DNA from: Deltaproteobacteria bacterium
GTDB taxonomy: Bacteria > Desulfobacterota > Desulfobacteria > C00003060
Length of the DNA: 5,094 nt
NCBI GenBank assembly: GCA_030667105.1
Contig: DAOUWN010000190.1
Span: forward strand, 1-5,094
Direction: 5' to 3'
The notes beneath the pieces are model-generated. The model was not told the origin of the DNA. It saw nothing but the letters and a program-made list of their open reading frames with translations, and did no database searches. The position numbers and the translations under genes were made by a program. Position 1 is the stretch's first letter, and every line of letters begins with the position of its first letter. Shown in pieces: positions 1 through 4,875 of this stretch.

Positions 1-350
1 AGATCGAGAACAAGGTCGGGCAGATGATTACAGACCCGCAGCGGGCACGCCGGGCCGACCCCGGAAACCCTGACATCTGCAATGTCTTCAGCTTTCATCA
101 GCTCTACTCTGATCGTGAGACTGTTGAAGGCATCGATCCGGAATGCCGGGAGGCCAAAATCGGTTGTGTGGAGTGCAAGAAAATGATGGCCGCAAATCTC
201 GTCAAGACCCTAGAGCCTATCAGCGAGAAACGATCCTTTTATGAAACCCGGCCGGATACGGTCAGGGCCATTATCGAAGATGGAAATCAGAAGGCACGGG
301 CAGTGGCCCGCCAGACCATGGAAGAGGTCCGGGCAGCAGTTAGGATTTAG
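1..350 (+). CDS. trpS: Tryptophanyl-tRNA synthetase, C-terminal part (5' end outside window)
   Basis: This cytoplasmic class I aminoacyl-tRNA synthetase charges tRNA-Trp with tryptophan using ATP. The reading frame is open from base 3 and ends in TAG at 348-350, giving about 115 C-terminal residues. The first visible residues (IENKVGQMITDPQRARRADP) match the segment that follows the KMSKS loop in bacterial TrpRS, so KMSKS and the Rossmann-fold HIGH motif lie upstream. Further in are DPGNPDICNVFSFHQLYS and CREAKIGCVECK. The latter is typical of the subfamily that carries extra cysteines in the C-terminal helical domain. The tail has the usual helices ending in a TM-EVRAAV pattern. The C-terminus looks intact. 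It is followed by 368 bases without a gene, which hold a palindromic repeat, before scpA on the same strand. The ATG at base 24 is an internal methionine, not the start. Confidence 0.95.
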   Translation, partial: IENKVGQMITDPQRARRADPGNPDICNVFSFHQLYSDRETVEGIDPECREAKIGCVECKKMMAANLVKTLEPISEKRSFYETRPDTVRAIIEDGNQKARAVARQTMEEVRAAVRI

Positions 351-430
351 TCCGTTAGTTGTGAAATTGGTGTTTTTTCTGGCAAGAAAATTGTGTTATG
401 CGACGAAACCTCTTTGTAAATCAGCATGTT
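351..430. other. trpS downstream spacer
   Basis: This is an AT-rich spacer between the trpS stop codon and the palindromic repeat element. It contains a T-run at about 373-378 but no convincing hairpin in front of it, so I do not call a terminator. No ORF with coding character is seen. Confidence 0.4.
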
Positions 431-684
431 AAATTCGAATATCGTGCTGTCTTCAAGGCGACAGCCGCAAATCCGTGCTGGCCTCAAGGCGTCAGCCGCA
501 AACAAACGTTCAATTTTCAAAATCCAAATGATCAAAACTGAATGCCAAGCCGGCACTATTCAGTTTCCGTGTTTTGAACATTGGAATATTTGTATTTTGG
601 ATTTGTTTGCGGCTTGCGCCTTGAGAATAGCACGAATTTCGGATTTGCGGCTGACGCCTTGAGAACAGCACGTGCTTCGAATTT
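431..684. repeat. Palindromic MITE-like element with tandem subunits in each arm
   Basis: The left arm (431-503) is an imperfect inverted copy of the right arm (605-684). Both outer ends carry AAATTCGA / TCGAATTT, and both inner ends carry GCCGCAAAC / GTTTGCGGC. Each arm holds two tandem units of about 38 bp with the core TTTGCGGCTGACGCCTTGAG followed by an A/C-rich AGCACG. The units start near 605 and 643 in the right arm and, inverted, occupy about 451-473 and 481-503 in the left arm. The middle contains a smaller hairpin with a perfect 9-bp stem (535-543 AAACTGAAT with 558-566 ATTCAGTTT) and AT-rich flanks that are themselves roughly symmetric. The whole element is therefore a long imperfect palindrome of about 254 bp with no coding capacity, as expected of a non-autonomous MITE or a large intergenic repeat. 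No clear target-site duplication was found. It lies directly upstream of scpA and may hold or disturb its promoter. Confidence 0.75.
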
Positions 685-718
685 TCCGGCTTGTCCGTGT
701 TAGGCATTTTCTATCCCT

Positions 719-1450
719 ATGACAGAACAGGTACAAGGCCACACAACGTATCACATACACCTGGGAGATCTCTTTGATGGTCCAATGGATCTTCTCGTGC
801 ATCTTGTGAGAAAGAACGAAGTGGATCTTTATGACATTCCCATTGCCTCGATTGCCGAGCAGTATTTGGAATACATCAAGTTGATGAAAGTAATGAACAT
901 AGATGTGGCCGGAAATTTTCTCGTTATGGCAGCCACCCTGGCCCACATCAAATCCCGCATGCTCTTGCCCGTCCAGGAGGAACAAGAGGACGAAGAAGAT
1001 CCCCGCATGGAGATTGTAAGGCCTTTGGAGGAGTACCTGCAATTGAAATATGCTGCAGAAGATCTGGCACACCGGGACCGGCTCGGCTGGGACGTGTTCA
1101 TCCGTGGAACTGACGAGATCTCTGAATCTGCCGGGGAAGAACCCCGCGATTTCGTGCAAGTTAGCCTCTTTGAACTCATGGACGCCTTTCAGCGAATCAT
1201 CAAACGGGTATCTCCGGAATATTTCCTGAACATTACGGCAGACACTATTTCTGTTAAGAGTAGAATATTGGAGATTGCAGACATCCTGGAGCAAAAAGGC
1301 TCTGTTACGTTTGAAGAGCTTTTTGAAAAACAGGCCGCCAAGGGCAAGATCATTGTCACTTTCCTGGCTGTCCTGGAGATGGTGAGAATCCAGGTGATAC
1401 GGATAATGCAGCATGTAGAATCAGGGGTTATTAGGATTTTCAATGGATAA
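719..1450 (+). CDS. scpA: Segregation and condensation protein A (kleisin)
   Basis: ScpA is the kleisin subunit of the bacterial SMC-ScpAB condensin, which bridges the two SMC heads and compacts newly replicated DNA at the nucleoid. The protein is 243 aa, normal for the family. The N-terminal domain has the signature FDGPMDLL (about residues 19-26), then DLYDIPIASI (36-45) and AATLAHIKSRMLLP (71-84). An acidic linker follows (about 87-95, EEQEDEED). The C-terminal winged-helix part (about 165-243) ends with a VTFLAVLEMVR-type helix that contacts the SMC head. The ATG at 719 gives the expected N-terminus; its ribosome binding site is weak (TAGG near 701-704, rather far upstream). The stop codon overlaps the scpB start by 8 bases, implying translational coupling. 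The 254-bp palindrome lies only about 34 bases upstream. Confidence 0.97.
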   Translation: MTEQVQGHTTYHIHLGDLFDGPMDLLVHLVRKNEVDLYDIPIASIAEQYLEYIKLMKVMNIDVAGNFLVMAATLAHIKSRMLLPVQEEQEDEEDPRMEIVRPLEEYLQLKYAAEDLAHRDRLGWDVFIRGTDEISESAGEEPRDFVQVSLFELMDAFQRIIKRVSPEYFLNITADTISVKSRILEIADILEQKGSVTFEELFEKQAAKGKIIVTFLAVLEMVRIQVIRIMQHVESGVIRIFNG

Positions 1451-1985
1451 TCTGAAGGCCATTATTGAAAGCTTGCTCTTTGTAGCTGAATCTCCCATTA
1501 CCGTTGACAAGATCAAGTCGATTCTGGAGGTCGAAGACCGCAAAACCATACGCAGCGCCCTCGCCAGGCTGGCCGAAGAGTACGAGTCCGAGAAGCGGGG
1601 GTTTTTCTTGAGCGAGGTTGCCGGTGGATACCAGTTTCGCACCCGTCCTGAATACCGGAATTGGACCAGGCGGCTCAAGCAGACAAGACCTGCCCGCTTG
1701 AGCCGTGCAGCCATGGAAACTGTTGCCATTATTGCATATAAACAACCTGTGCTTCGAAGCGATATAGAGCACTTAAGGGGGGTTGATTCCGGCGGGATAC
1801 TTCGGACTCTCCTTGAATGGGGGATCATTCGTGTGTTGGGCCGCAAAGACCTGCCGGGCCGGCCCATGGTTTATGGCACCAACAAGCGCTTCCTGGAGCT
1901 GTTTGACCTGAAAGATCTCGGCGATCTGCCGTCGCTGAAGGACCTGCGGGATCTGGGGGAAGCATGGCCGAACGACTCCACGTAG
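1443..1985 (+). CDS. scpB: Segregation and condensation protein B
   Basis: ScpB is the dimeric tandem winged-helix (kite) subunit that binds the central part of ScpA in the SMC condensin. The protein is 180 aa, typical in length. The N-terminal winged helix opens with a LKAIIESLLFVAESPIT pattern (about residues 4-20). The second winged helix has AIIAYKQPV (95-103), RGVDSGG (112-118) and GRKDLPGRP (133-141), which are family hallmarks, followed by Y-TNKRFLELFDL (144-156). A leucine/aspartate-rich tail (about 157-172) repeats an LKDL/DLP pattern. The ATG at 1443 lies inside the last codons of scpA, with AGGA at 1433-1436 as its ribosome binding site. The 3' end overlaps rluB by 22 bases. Together with scpA it forms a standard SMC-accessory operon; smc itself is not in the window. 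Confidence 0.97.
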   Translation: MDNLKAIIESLLFVAESPITVDKIKSILEVEDRKTIRSALARLAEEYESEKRGFFLSEVAGGYQFRTRPEYRNWTRRLKQTRPARLSRAAMETVAIIAYKQPVLRSDIEHLRGVDSGGILRTLLEWGIIRVLGRKDLPGRPMVYGTNKRFLELFDLKDLGDLPSLKDLRDLGEAWPNDST

Positions 1986-2698
1986 TCCTGGCTCGAGCCG
2001 GCATTGCCTCCAGGCGCGAGGCTGAAAAGCTGATCCGTGAGGGCCGCGTTAAGGTTAATGGCAAGGTTGTTCGCAGGCTCGGCACCCAGGTCGTTTGTGG
2101 GCAGGATGCCATACGTGTGGACAACCGTCCTGTCCGCGGCTCTGAGCCAAAGGTCACTATCGTGCTCAACAAGCCGAAACGGGTGTTGACCACGTCCCGT
2201 GATCCCAGAGGCCGTCCCACAACAGCCGGCCTTGTCAAGAAGATCAAGACACGTCTCTTTCCGGTCGGTCGGCTTGATTATCATACGGAAGGGCTCCTTA
2301 TCCTGACAAACGATGGAGAACTGGCCCACCAGCTTCAACATCCCCGGTACGGCATTTCCAAGACCTATCGAGCCAAGGTCAAGGGTCTGCCTGCTCGCGA
2401 GGCCTTGGGCCGCCTACGGTCCGGCATTGTGTTGGATAGCCGGCGCACCGCTCCTGCCCAGGTAAGGATAGCGGGTACGACCGGCACAAATACCTGGCTT
2501 GAGATCACTATAGGGGAAGGAAGAAACCGGCAGGTTCGGCGCATGTGCGCGGTTGTCGGGCACCCCGTAATGAAATTGAAGCGGATCCGATATGGTCCGA
2601 TCCGGTTGGGGACCTTAGAGCCCGGAAGCTACCGAACGCTGACCGCCCGTGAAATGGAAGATCTCAGAAAATGCATGAACGAGGGAACGTTAGGGTGA
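1964..2698 (+). CDS. rluB: 23S rRNA pseudouridine synthase, RsuA/RluB/E/F family
   Basis: This enzyme isomerises a uridine of 23S rRNA to pseudouridine. RluB orthologues modify the position equivalent to E. coli U2605 in the peptidyl-transferase region. The protein is 244 aa. Residues 3-50 form an S4 RNA-binding domain (RLHVVLARAGIASRREAEKL, then VNGKVV). The catalytic domain starts at about 64 with VTIVLNKPKRVLTT, a typical first strand. The catalytic aspartate is D105 in VGRLDYHTEGLLILTNDGEL. Later motifs are KTYRAKVKG and GRNRQVRRM, the latter binding RNA near the active site. A GGGGGA run at 1955-1960 serves as ribosome binding site for the ATG at 1964, which lies within scpB. Placing it directly after scpAB is a widespread bacterial arrangement. 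RluB is preferred over RsuA from context and the 23S-type motifs; the exact target base is inferred. Confidence 0.93.
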   Translation: MAERLHVVLARAGIASRREAEKLIREGRVKVNGKVVRRLGTQVVCGQDAIRVDNRPVRGSEPKVTIVLNKPKRVLTTSRDPRGRPTTAGLVKKIKTRLFPVGRLDYHTEGLLILTNDGELAHQLQHPRYGISKTYRAKVKGLPAREALGRLRSGIVLDSRRTAPAQVRIAGTTGTNTWLEITIGEGRNRQVRRMCAVVGHPVMKLKRIRYGPIRLGTLEPGSYRTLTAREMEDLRKCMNEGTLG

Positions 2699-2726
2699 AT
2701 ACGGGCTGGACTATCACCAAAAAACC

Positions 2727-2755
2727 TTGACTTTGGACCTCGCAGCCTTTATTTT
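2727..2755 (+). promoter_or_regulatory. Candidate sigma-70 promoter upstream of tRNA-Val
   Basis: A TTGACT box (2727-2732) is followed after exactly 17 bases by TATTTT (2750-2755), a good -35/-10 pair. It points toward the tRNA, which would give a leader of about 60 nt. A terminator-like hairpin lies between this promoter and the tRNA, so the promoter may be weak, attenuated or fortuitous. Confidence 0.45.
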
Positions 2756-2766
2756 TACATTGAAAA

Positions 2767-2791
2767 CTTGGTCCTCTGGGCCAGGATTTTT
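2767..2791 (+). terminator. Intrinsic terminator-like hairpin, probably ending the scpA-scpB-rluB operon
   Basis: An 8-bp stem (2767-2774 with 2778-2785, including G:U pairs) closes a 3-base loop. It is followed by a T-run at 2787-2791 and preceded by an A-rich stretch. It lies about 70 bases after the rluB stop and before the tRNA gene. Confidence 0.5.
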
Positions 2792-2823
2792 ACGTAACGC
2801 GCAGTCTGTTCGACAAGATCTAT

Positions 2824-2899
2824 GGGCGGTTAACTCAGCGGTGAGAGTGCCATCCTCACACGGTGGAAGTCCCGAGTTCAAATCTCGGACCGCCTACCA
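2824..2899 (+). tRNA. tRNA-Val (anticodon CAC)
   Basis: The 76-nt cloverleaf can be folded by hand. The acceptor stem pairs GGGCGGT (2824-2830) with ACCGCCT (2889-2895), with a G:U first pair. The D stem is ACTC/GAGT (2833-2836 with 2845-2848) around a loop containing GG. The anticodon stem CCATC/GGTGG (2850-2854 with 2862-2866) closes loop CTCACAC, placing anticodon CAC at 2856-2858; it reads the valine codon GUG. The variable loop has 5 nt. The T arm is CCGAG/CTCGG with loop TTCAAAT. The discriminator is A2896 and CCA is encoded at 2897-2899. An integrase remnant downstream suggests this tRNA's 3' end served as an integration site. The gene itself looks intact, as expected when the integrating element restores the tRNA 3' end. 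Confidence 0.97.
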
Positions 2900-2951
2900 A
2901 GTAAAAACAGTAAGTTACGGCACCTGCGGAAGATAAAAGGCAGGAATGAAG

Positions 2952-2982
2952 GGCAGCCACAGCGGTTGCCTTTTGTATTTTT
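2952..2982 (+). terminator. Intrinsic terminator after tRNA-Val
   Basis: GGCAGCC (2952-2958) pairs with GGTTGCC (2964-2970), with one G:U, around a 5-base loop. A T-rich tract (2971-2982) follows directly. It sits about 50 bases past the tRNA and would end tRNA transcription before the convergent integrase remnant. Confidence 0.75.
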
Positions 2983-3016
2983 AGACGGTTGAGCATGTCC
3001 ATAAAATAGCTTTTCT

Positions 3017-3038
3017 CAAATTGCTACCAAATTGCTAC
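3017..3038. repeat. Two tandem 11-bp repeats CAAATTGCTAC at the integrase 3' end
   Basis: CAAATTGCTAC occurs at 3017-3027 and again, perfectly, at 3028-3038, reaching the integrase stop codon. Short direct repeats between a tyrosine integrase gene and its attachment site often are arm-type recombinase binding sites. That role is inferred here from position only. Confidence 0.6.
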
Positions 3039-3351
3039 TATTGGCCCCCCAGGACCGTTTCCTCCAGTTTAGAAGCAGCCGCCTGATTGGTTTCTTTCAT
3101 AAGATGTGCGTACACGTTCAATGTGACAGTAGGGTTAGAATGACCAAGCTGGGTCTGGATATATTTGATATTTTCGCCTTGCCCTATCAAGTGGCTTGCG
3201 AATGTATGCCGGAGGTCGTGAAACCTGATTTTGGGCAGGTCAGCGGCCTTCAGGGCAGGCTAGTCTCCATTTCTTGAGCGCGCCCATGGTCTTAGGTCCG
3301 ATATCAACCCGTCGCTCGGATTCTAACGTCTTGGTATCAAACCAGCGCCCC

Positions 3352-3358
3352 TTAAATG
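3352..3358. repeat. Target-site duplication, left copy (TTAAATG)
   Basis: This is identical to the right copy at 3447-3453, and the two copies bracket the 88-bp insert. On the integrase strand the site reads CATTTAA within the codons of a TFKGRW-like segment. Confidence 0.8.
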
Positions 3359-3446
3359 AATTACCCCGAGGCAAGCCTCGAGGTATATCCATAAGGTCCT
3401 TTCTTATCCTAATCGAAGCAAGCTTCGAGGAATTGACCCACAGAGA
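3359..3446. mobile_element. 88-bp REPIN/MITE-like insertion inside the integrase remnant
   Basis: This non-coding insert carries two short palindromes. The first is CGAGGC-AA-GCCTCG (3367-3380), extended with one mismatch to 3362-3385. The second is TCGAAGC-AA-GCTTCGA (3413-3428). Each is bordered on its outer side by AATT (3359-3362 and 3431-3434), so the two units face each other in inverted orientation around a spacer of about 30 bp. This is the layout of a REPIN, a mobile pair of REP sequences. It is flanked by identical 7-bp TTAAATG copies at 3352-3358 and 3447-3453. Removing 95 bp joins integrase codons on both sides in one frame. A cognate RAYT-type transposase is not present in the window. 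Classification as REPIN rather than another MITE is inference. Confidence 0.8.
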
Positions 3447-3453
3447 TTAAATG
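3447..3453. repeat. Target-site duplication, right copy (TTAAATG)
   Basis: This perfect 7-bp match to 3352-3358 marks the other edge of the insert. The integrase reading frame resumes exactly when one copy plus the insert is removed. Confidence 0.8.
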
Positions 3454-4140
3454 TGCGCTGTACATGCACCTGTTTGGCATCCCAAGCGATCTCAGGCCAT
3501 TTCAAGCCCAATAGTTCTCCCTGTCTCAGACCTGTGAACGTCGCTACCATAAACAGGGTATGGTATTTTGGGTCTGTCTCTGCATCAAGGAACGCCTGAA
3601 TTTGCTCCGCTGTCAAAATCTGCATCTGGTTTTTTTGGCCCTTTTCTGCTTTCGTTCCTGTGTACTCTCCCTAGGCCTTTCGGCTACTGCTAACGGGTTT
3701 TGTTCAATGTGCTTATGACGAATGGCATAACTGAAAATTTGATTGAGGGTGACGAGGATCTTTCGGATAGTAGCGATGGGGACTTCCTTTTCCTGGTACT
3801 TGGAGATGAAAGCCTCTGCGTCTGCGGTTGCGATCAGGTCCATCCTTAGCCCATCAAAGTCACTGAAATGATTTTTGACATGGCCCTCGTATGTCTCCCA
3901 CGTGGTTATAAGAATCCGGGGGGTTTTTATACGCAAGCCAGGCCTCGGCCACAGCTTCAAACTTTGGTATATCCTTGGCCGACCTGTAGACACGGCGCCT
4001 CACCTTAGTTACGAGTTTGCCAAGTTCCTCATTGGCGTCATCCTTTGTCGCGCCTTTGGGCATCGTGCGCCAACGCCTCATCCCGTCCTGATCGTAGAAG
4101 TCCAGCACCTATCTGTCTCGCCGCCTGCATACTTTTGCCA

Positions 4141-4212
4141 TTACACGCCGCCCCCTTTCGTCTGTTTCTCTAAGTAGTTCTTTAAGGTGTTAACTTGGAT
4201 TGTTACACCCAT
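4141..4212 (-). CDS. Tiny ORF (23 aa) coupled to the integrase start
   Basis: The ORF reads MGVTIQVNTLKNYLEKQTKG plus GGV. It has AAAGGAG about 10 bases upstream of its ATG, and its TAA overlaps the integrase ATG by one base (TAATG), a classic coupling arrangement. No family is recognised. It may be a leader peptide that feeds ribosomes to the integrase, or a remnant of a longer gene. Because the integrase is dead, selection on this ORF today is doubtful. Confidence 0.35.
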   Translation of the reverse strand: MGVTIQVNTLKNYLEKQTKGGGV

Positions 4213-4256
4213 TTAAAACCAGCTCCTTTAGATTCTTGCCTGACGTTAACGGTCAT
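4203..4256 (-). CDS. Tiny ORF (17 aa), possible gene remnant
   Basis: The peptide MTVNVRQESKGAGFKWV begins behind a strong AAAGGAGG site and ends in TAA just before the next small ORF. Its start resembles the first residues of some tyrosine recombinases, which open with a VRQK-KGKG-type strand, so it may be a truncated start of a longer protein. That similarity is from memory and weak. It could equally be a random short frame behind a copied ribosome binding site. Confidence 0.25.
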   Translation of the reverse strand: MTVNVRQESKGAGFKWV

Positions 4257-4301
4257 TCAGGCACCCCTCCTTTCTGTCCATGCCACTTAGAACAAATGCC
4301 T

Positions 4302-4490
4302 CTAGTGTGTCCAAGTTCGGTCAGAAGTCTCCTCCCGCATCTTACATTTGCCCTCATCGTCGACTTCAATACGACCGTTGTACTTGCAGCAGGCATCCTT
4401 GCCCAAATTCTCTTTGTCAGCGAATTTGCAGCCGTAGCATCCCAACCGTTCATGCATTTTATTTACAAGACTTTGCTCCATATCAGGCAT
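4302..4490 (-). CDS. Small cysteine-rich hypothetical protein (62 aa)
   Basis: The function is unknown. The protein has cysteines at residues 18 and 21 (CYGC), 34 and 35 (a CC pair) and 49. They are spaced as in small zinc- or metal-binding proteins, with an acidic, charged middle (RIEVDDEGKCKMREE). There is no signal peptide or membrane segment, so it is probably cytoplasmic. The ATG at 4490 overlaps the upstream ribbon-helix-helix gene by 8 bases but sits very close to the AAAGGAGGGG site. The ATG at 4481 (residue 4, beginning MEQSLVNK) has better spacing, one base after the previous stop codon, and may be the true start. It shares strand and spacing with the ribbon-helix-helix gene and integrase, suggesting one transcript. 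The last nine or so residues look less protein-like, and a late frameshift cannot be excluded. Confidence 0.6.
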   Translation of the reverse strand: MPDMEQSLVNKMHERLGCYGCKFADKENLGKDACCKYNGRIEVDDEGKCKMREETSDRTWTH

Positions 4491-4650
4491 CCCCTCCTTT
4501 CTTCTTGGCCCTTTTGTCTCCCTGTTTCATCAAATAGGCCCTAAGCGCCTCTGCCACAATTTCTCTTAACGTCACGCCCTGCAGAGCCGCCTCTGCCTTT
4601 GCCAGCCTGTGAAGCTCGTCAGGAAAGTTCTTGATAAACATTGTTGCCAC
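4483..4650 (-). CDS. Ribbon-helix-helix (Arc/CopG-type) DNA-binding protein (55 aa)
   Basis: The protein starts MATMFIKNFPDELHRLAKAE. A short beta-strand (about residues 3-9, TMFIKNF) is followed by helix A (11-23) and helix B (27-40, LREIVAEALRAYL), with a basic tail KRAKKKGG. This is the standard fold of dimeric RHH repressors and antitoxins that insert a beta-ribbon in the DNA major groove. The GTG at 4650 is preferred over the ATG at 4641: it gives the usual MAT-I-KN-PDELHR start and lies behind AAGGTGGT at good spacing. It overlaps or abuts the cysteine-rich gene and heads the block leading to the integrase, so it may autoregulate the module or control excision. No toxin of a known family is seen next to it, although the cysteine-rich partner cannot be ruled out as one. 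The function is inferred from fold only. Confidence 0.8.
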   Translation of the reverse strand: MATMFIKNFPDELHRLAKAEAALQGVTLREIVAEALRAYLMKQGDKRAKKKGGDA

Positions 4651-4667
4651 TTGCTTTCACCACCTTT

Positions 4668-4684
4668 CTAGCTTGACGTGCTAG
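4668..4684. promoter_or_regulatory. Candidate operator: inverted repeat CTAGC-N7-GCTAG
   Basis: CTAGC (4668-4672) and GCTAG (4680-4684) form a perfect inverted repeat around TTGACGT. The repeat lies about 18 bases before the ribbon-helix-helix start and just downstream of its candidate -10 box. This would suit autorepression by the RHH dimer. The role is inferred. Confidence 0.35.
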
Positions 4685-4686
4685 TA

Positions 4687-4715
4687 TAGATAATACAGTC
4701 AATATCCCTTGCCAA
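4687..4715 (-). promoter_or_regulatory. Candidate promoter of the RHH/Cys-rich/integrase block
   Basis: On the minus strand TTGGCA (4715-4710) is followed after 17 bases by TATCTA (4692-4687). TATACT (4688-4683) overlaps as an alternative -10. It lies 37 bases upstream of the GTG start of the ribbon-helix-helix gene. Confidence 0.45.
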
Positions 4716-4875
4716 CCCTAAAATGGATGCACGCAAAAATAATTTCAATATCTGCTGTTGACGCCCCTGTTATGGCCATGATATTCTTTCGGACACCCTG
4801 CGGCATACGTGCGGCCACGGTGCCTGTGGGGATATCCACAAGCCTCGGATTTCTGGAACGAATTGCAAAACTCAT
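4699..4875 (-). CDS. Possible small hypothetical protein (58 aa)
   Basis: An open frame runs from ATG (4875-4873) to TGA (4701-4699) and begins MSFAIRSRNPRLVDIPTGTV. The composition is protein-like: a basic, proline-containing N-terminal half followed by a hydrophobic segment (about residues 39-52) and a basic end. No family is recognised. The ribosome binding site is poor (GGAG about 13 bases upstream). Its stop codon falls in the candidate promoter of the ribbon-helix-helix gene, which fits a separate upstream gene on the same strand. It may be real, a remnant, or chance. Confidence 0.35.
   Translation of the reverse strand: MSFAIRSRNPRLVDIPTGTVAARMPQGVRKNIMAITGASTADIEIIFACIHFRVGKGY

Larger units (their letters stand above)
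3038..4141 (-). pseudogene. Decayed tyrosine-recombinase (phage/ICE-type) integrase
   Basis: The fragments together read as a phage-type tyrosine recombinase that would insert an element at the adjacent tRNA-Val. The start ATG is at 4141-4139 behind a GGGGG-rich site. Segments in order are an N-terminal DNA-binding domain (VLDFYDQDGMRRW, about 4108-3925), a core-binding domain (TTWETYEGHVKNHF to SYAIRHKHIEQNPL, about 3920-3690), and the catalytic domain. The catalytic domain keeps the first arginine (TGLRQGELLGLKW, Arg codon 3524-3526), HDLRHTF (3220-3200), LGHSNPTVT and the nucleophile in VYAHLM (Tyr codon 3110-3112). The stop is at 3038-3040. Lesions are TAG at codon 11 (4109-4111, where tryptophan is usual), an extra base in the C-run at 3918-3923, a missing base in the A-run at 3630-3636, a 95-bp insertion at 3352-3446, and a deletion of perhaps 25-30 residues near 3245-3257. 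It is almost certainly non-functional. It is convergent with the tRNA. Confidence 0.93.

Noticed and set aside
431..684. CRISPR-like array from the repeated TTTGCGGCTGACGCC units
   Set aside because: There are only four units, two in each orientation, with no regular unique spacers. The layout is palindromic.
560..1414. 284-aa open frame on the minus strand
   Set aside because: It lies antisense to scpA, which has clear family motifs on the plus strand. The translation is unlike any protein domain and runs into the palindromic repeat.
1421..2341. Long minus-strand frames over scpB and rluB
   Set aside because: They are shadows of well-supported plus-strand genes with conserved motifs. They lack ribosome binding sites and family features.
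2727..2936. 69-aa plus-strand frame
   Set aside because: It starts with TTG in the promoter box and runs straight through the tRNA-Val gene, so it is not coding.
3032..3277. 81-aa plus-strand frame
   Set aside because: It is antisense to the integrase C-terminal catalytic segment, whose HDLRH and tyrosine motifs are on the minus strand.
4200..4544. 114-aa and 85-aa plus-strand frames, and a 66-aa minus frame at 4253-4453
   Set aside because: They overlap the ribbon-helix-helix and Cys-rich genes in other frames and have no domain character. The 66-aa frame's end (CSKWHGQKGGVPE) looks mildly protein-like, so a frameshift in the Cys-rich gene's tail stays possible but unproven.
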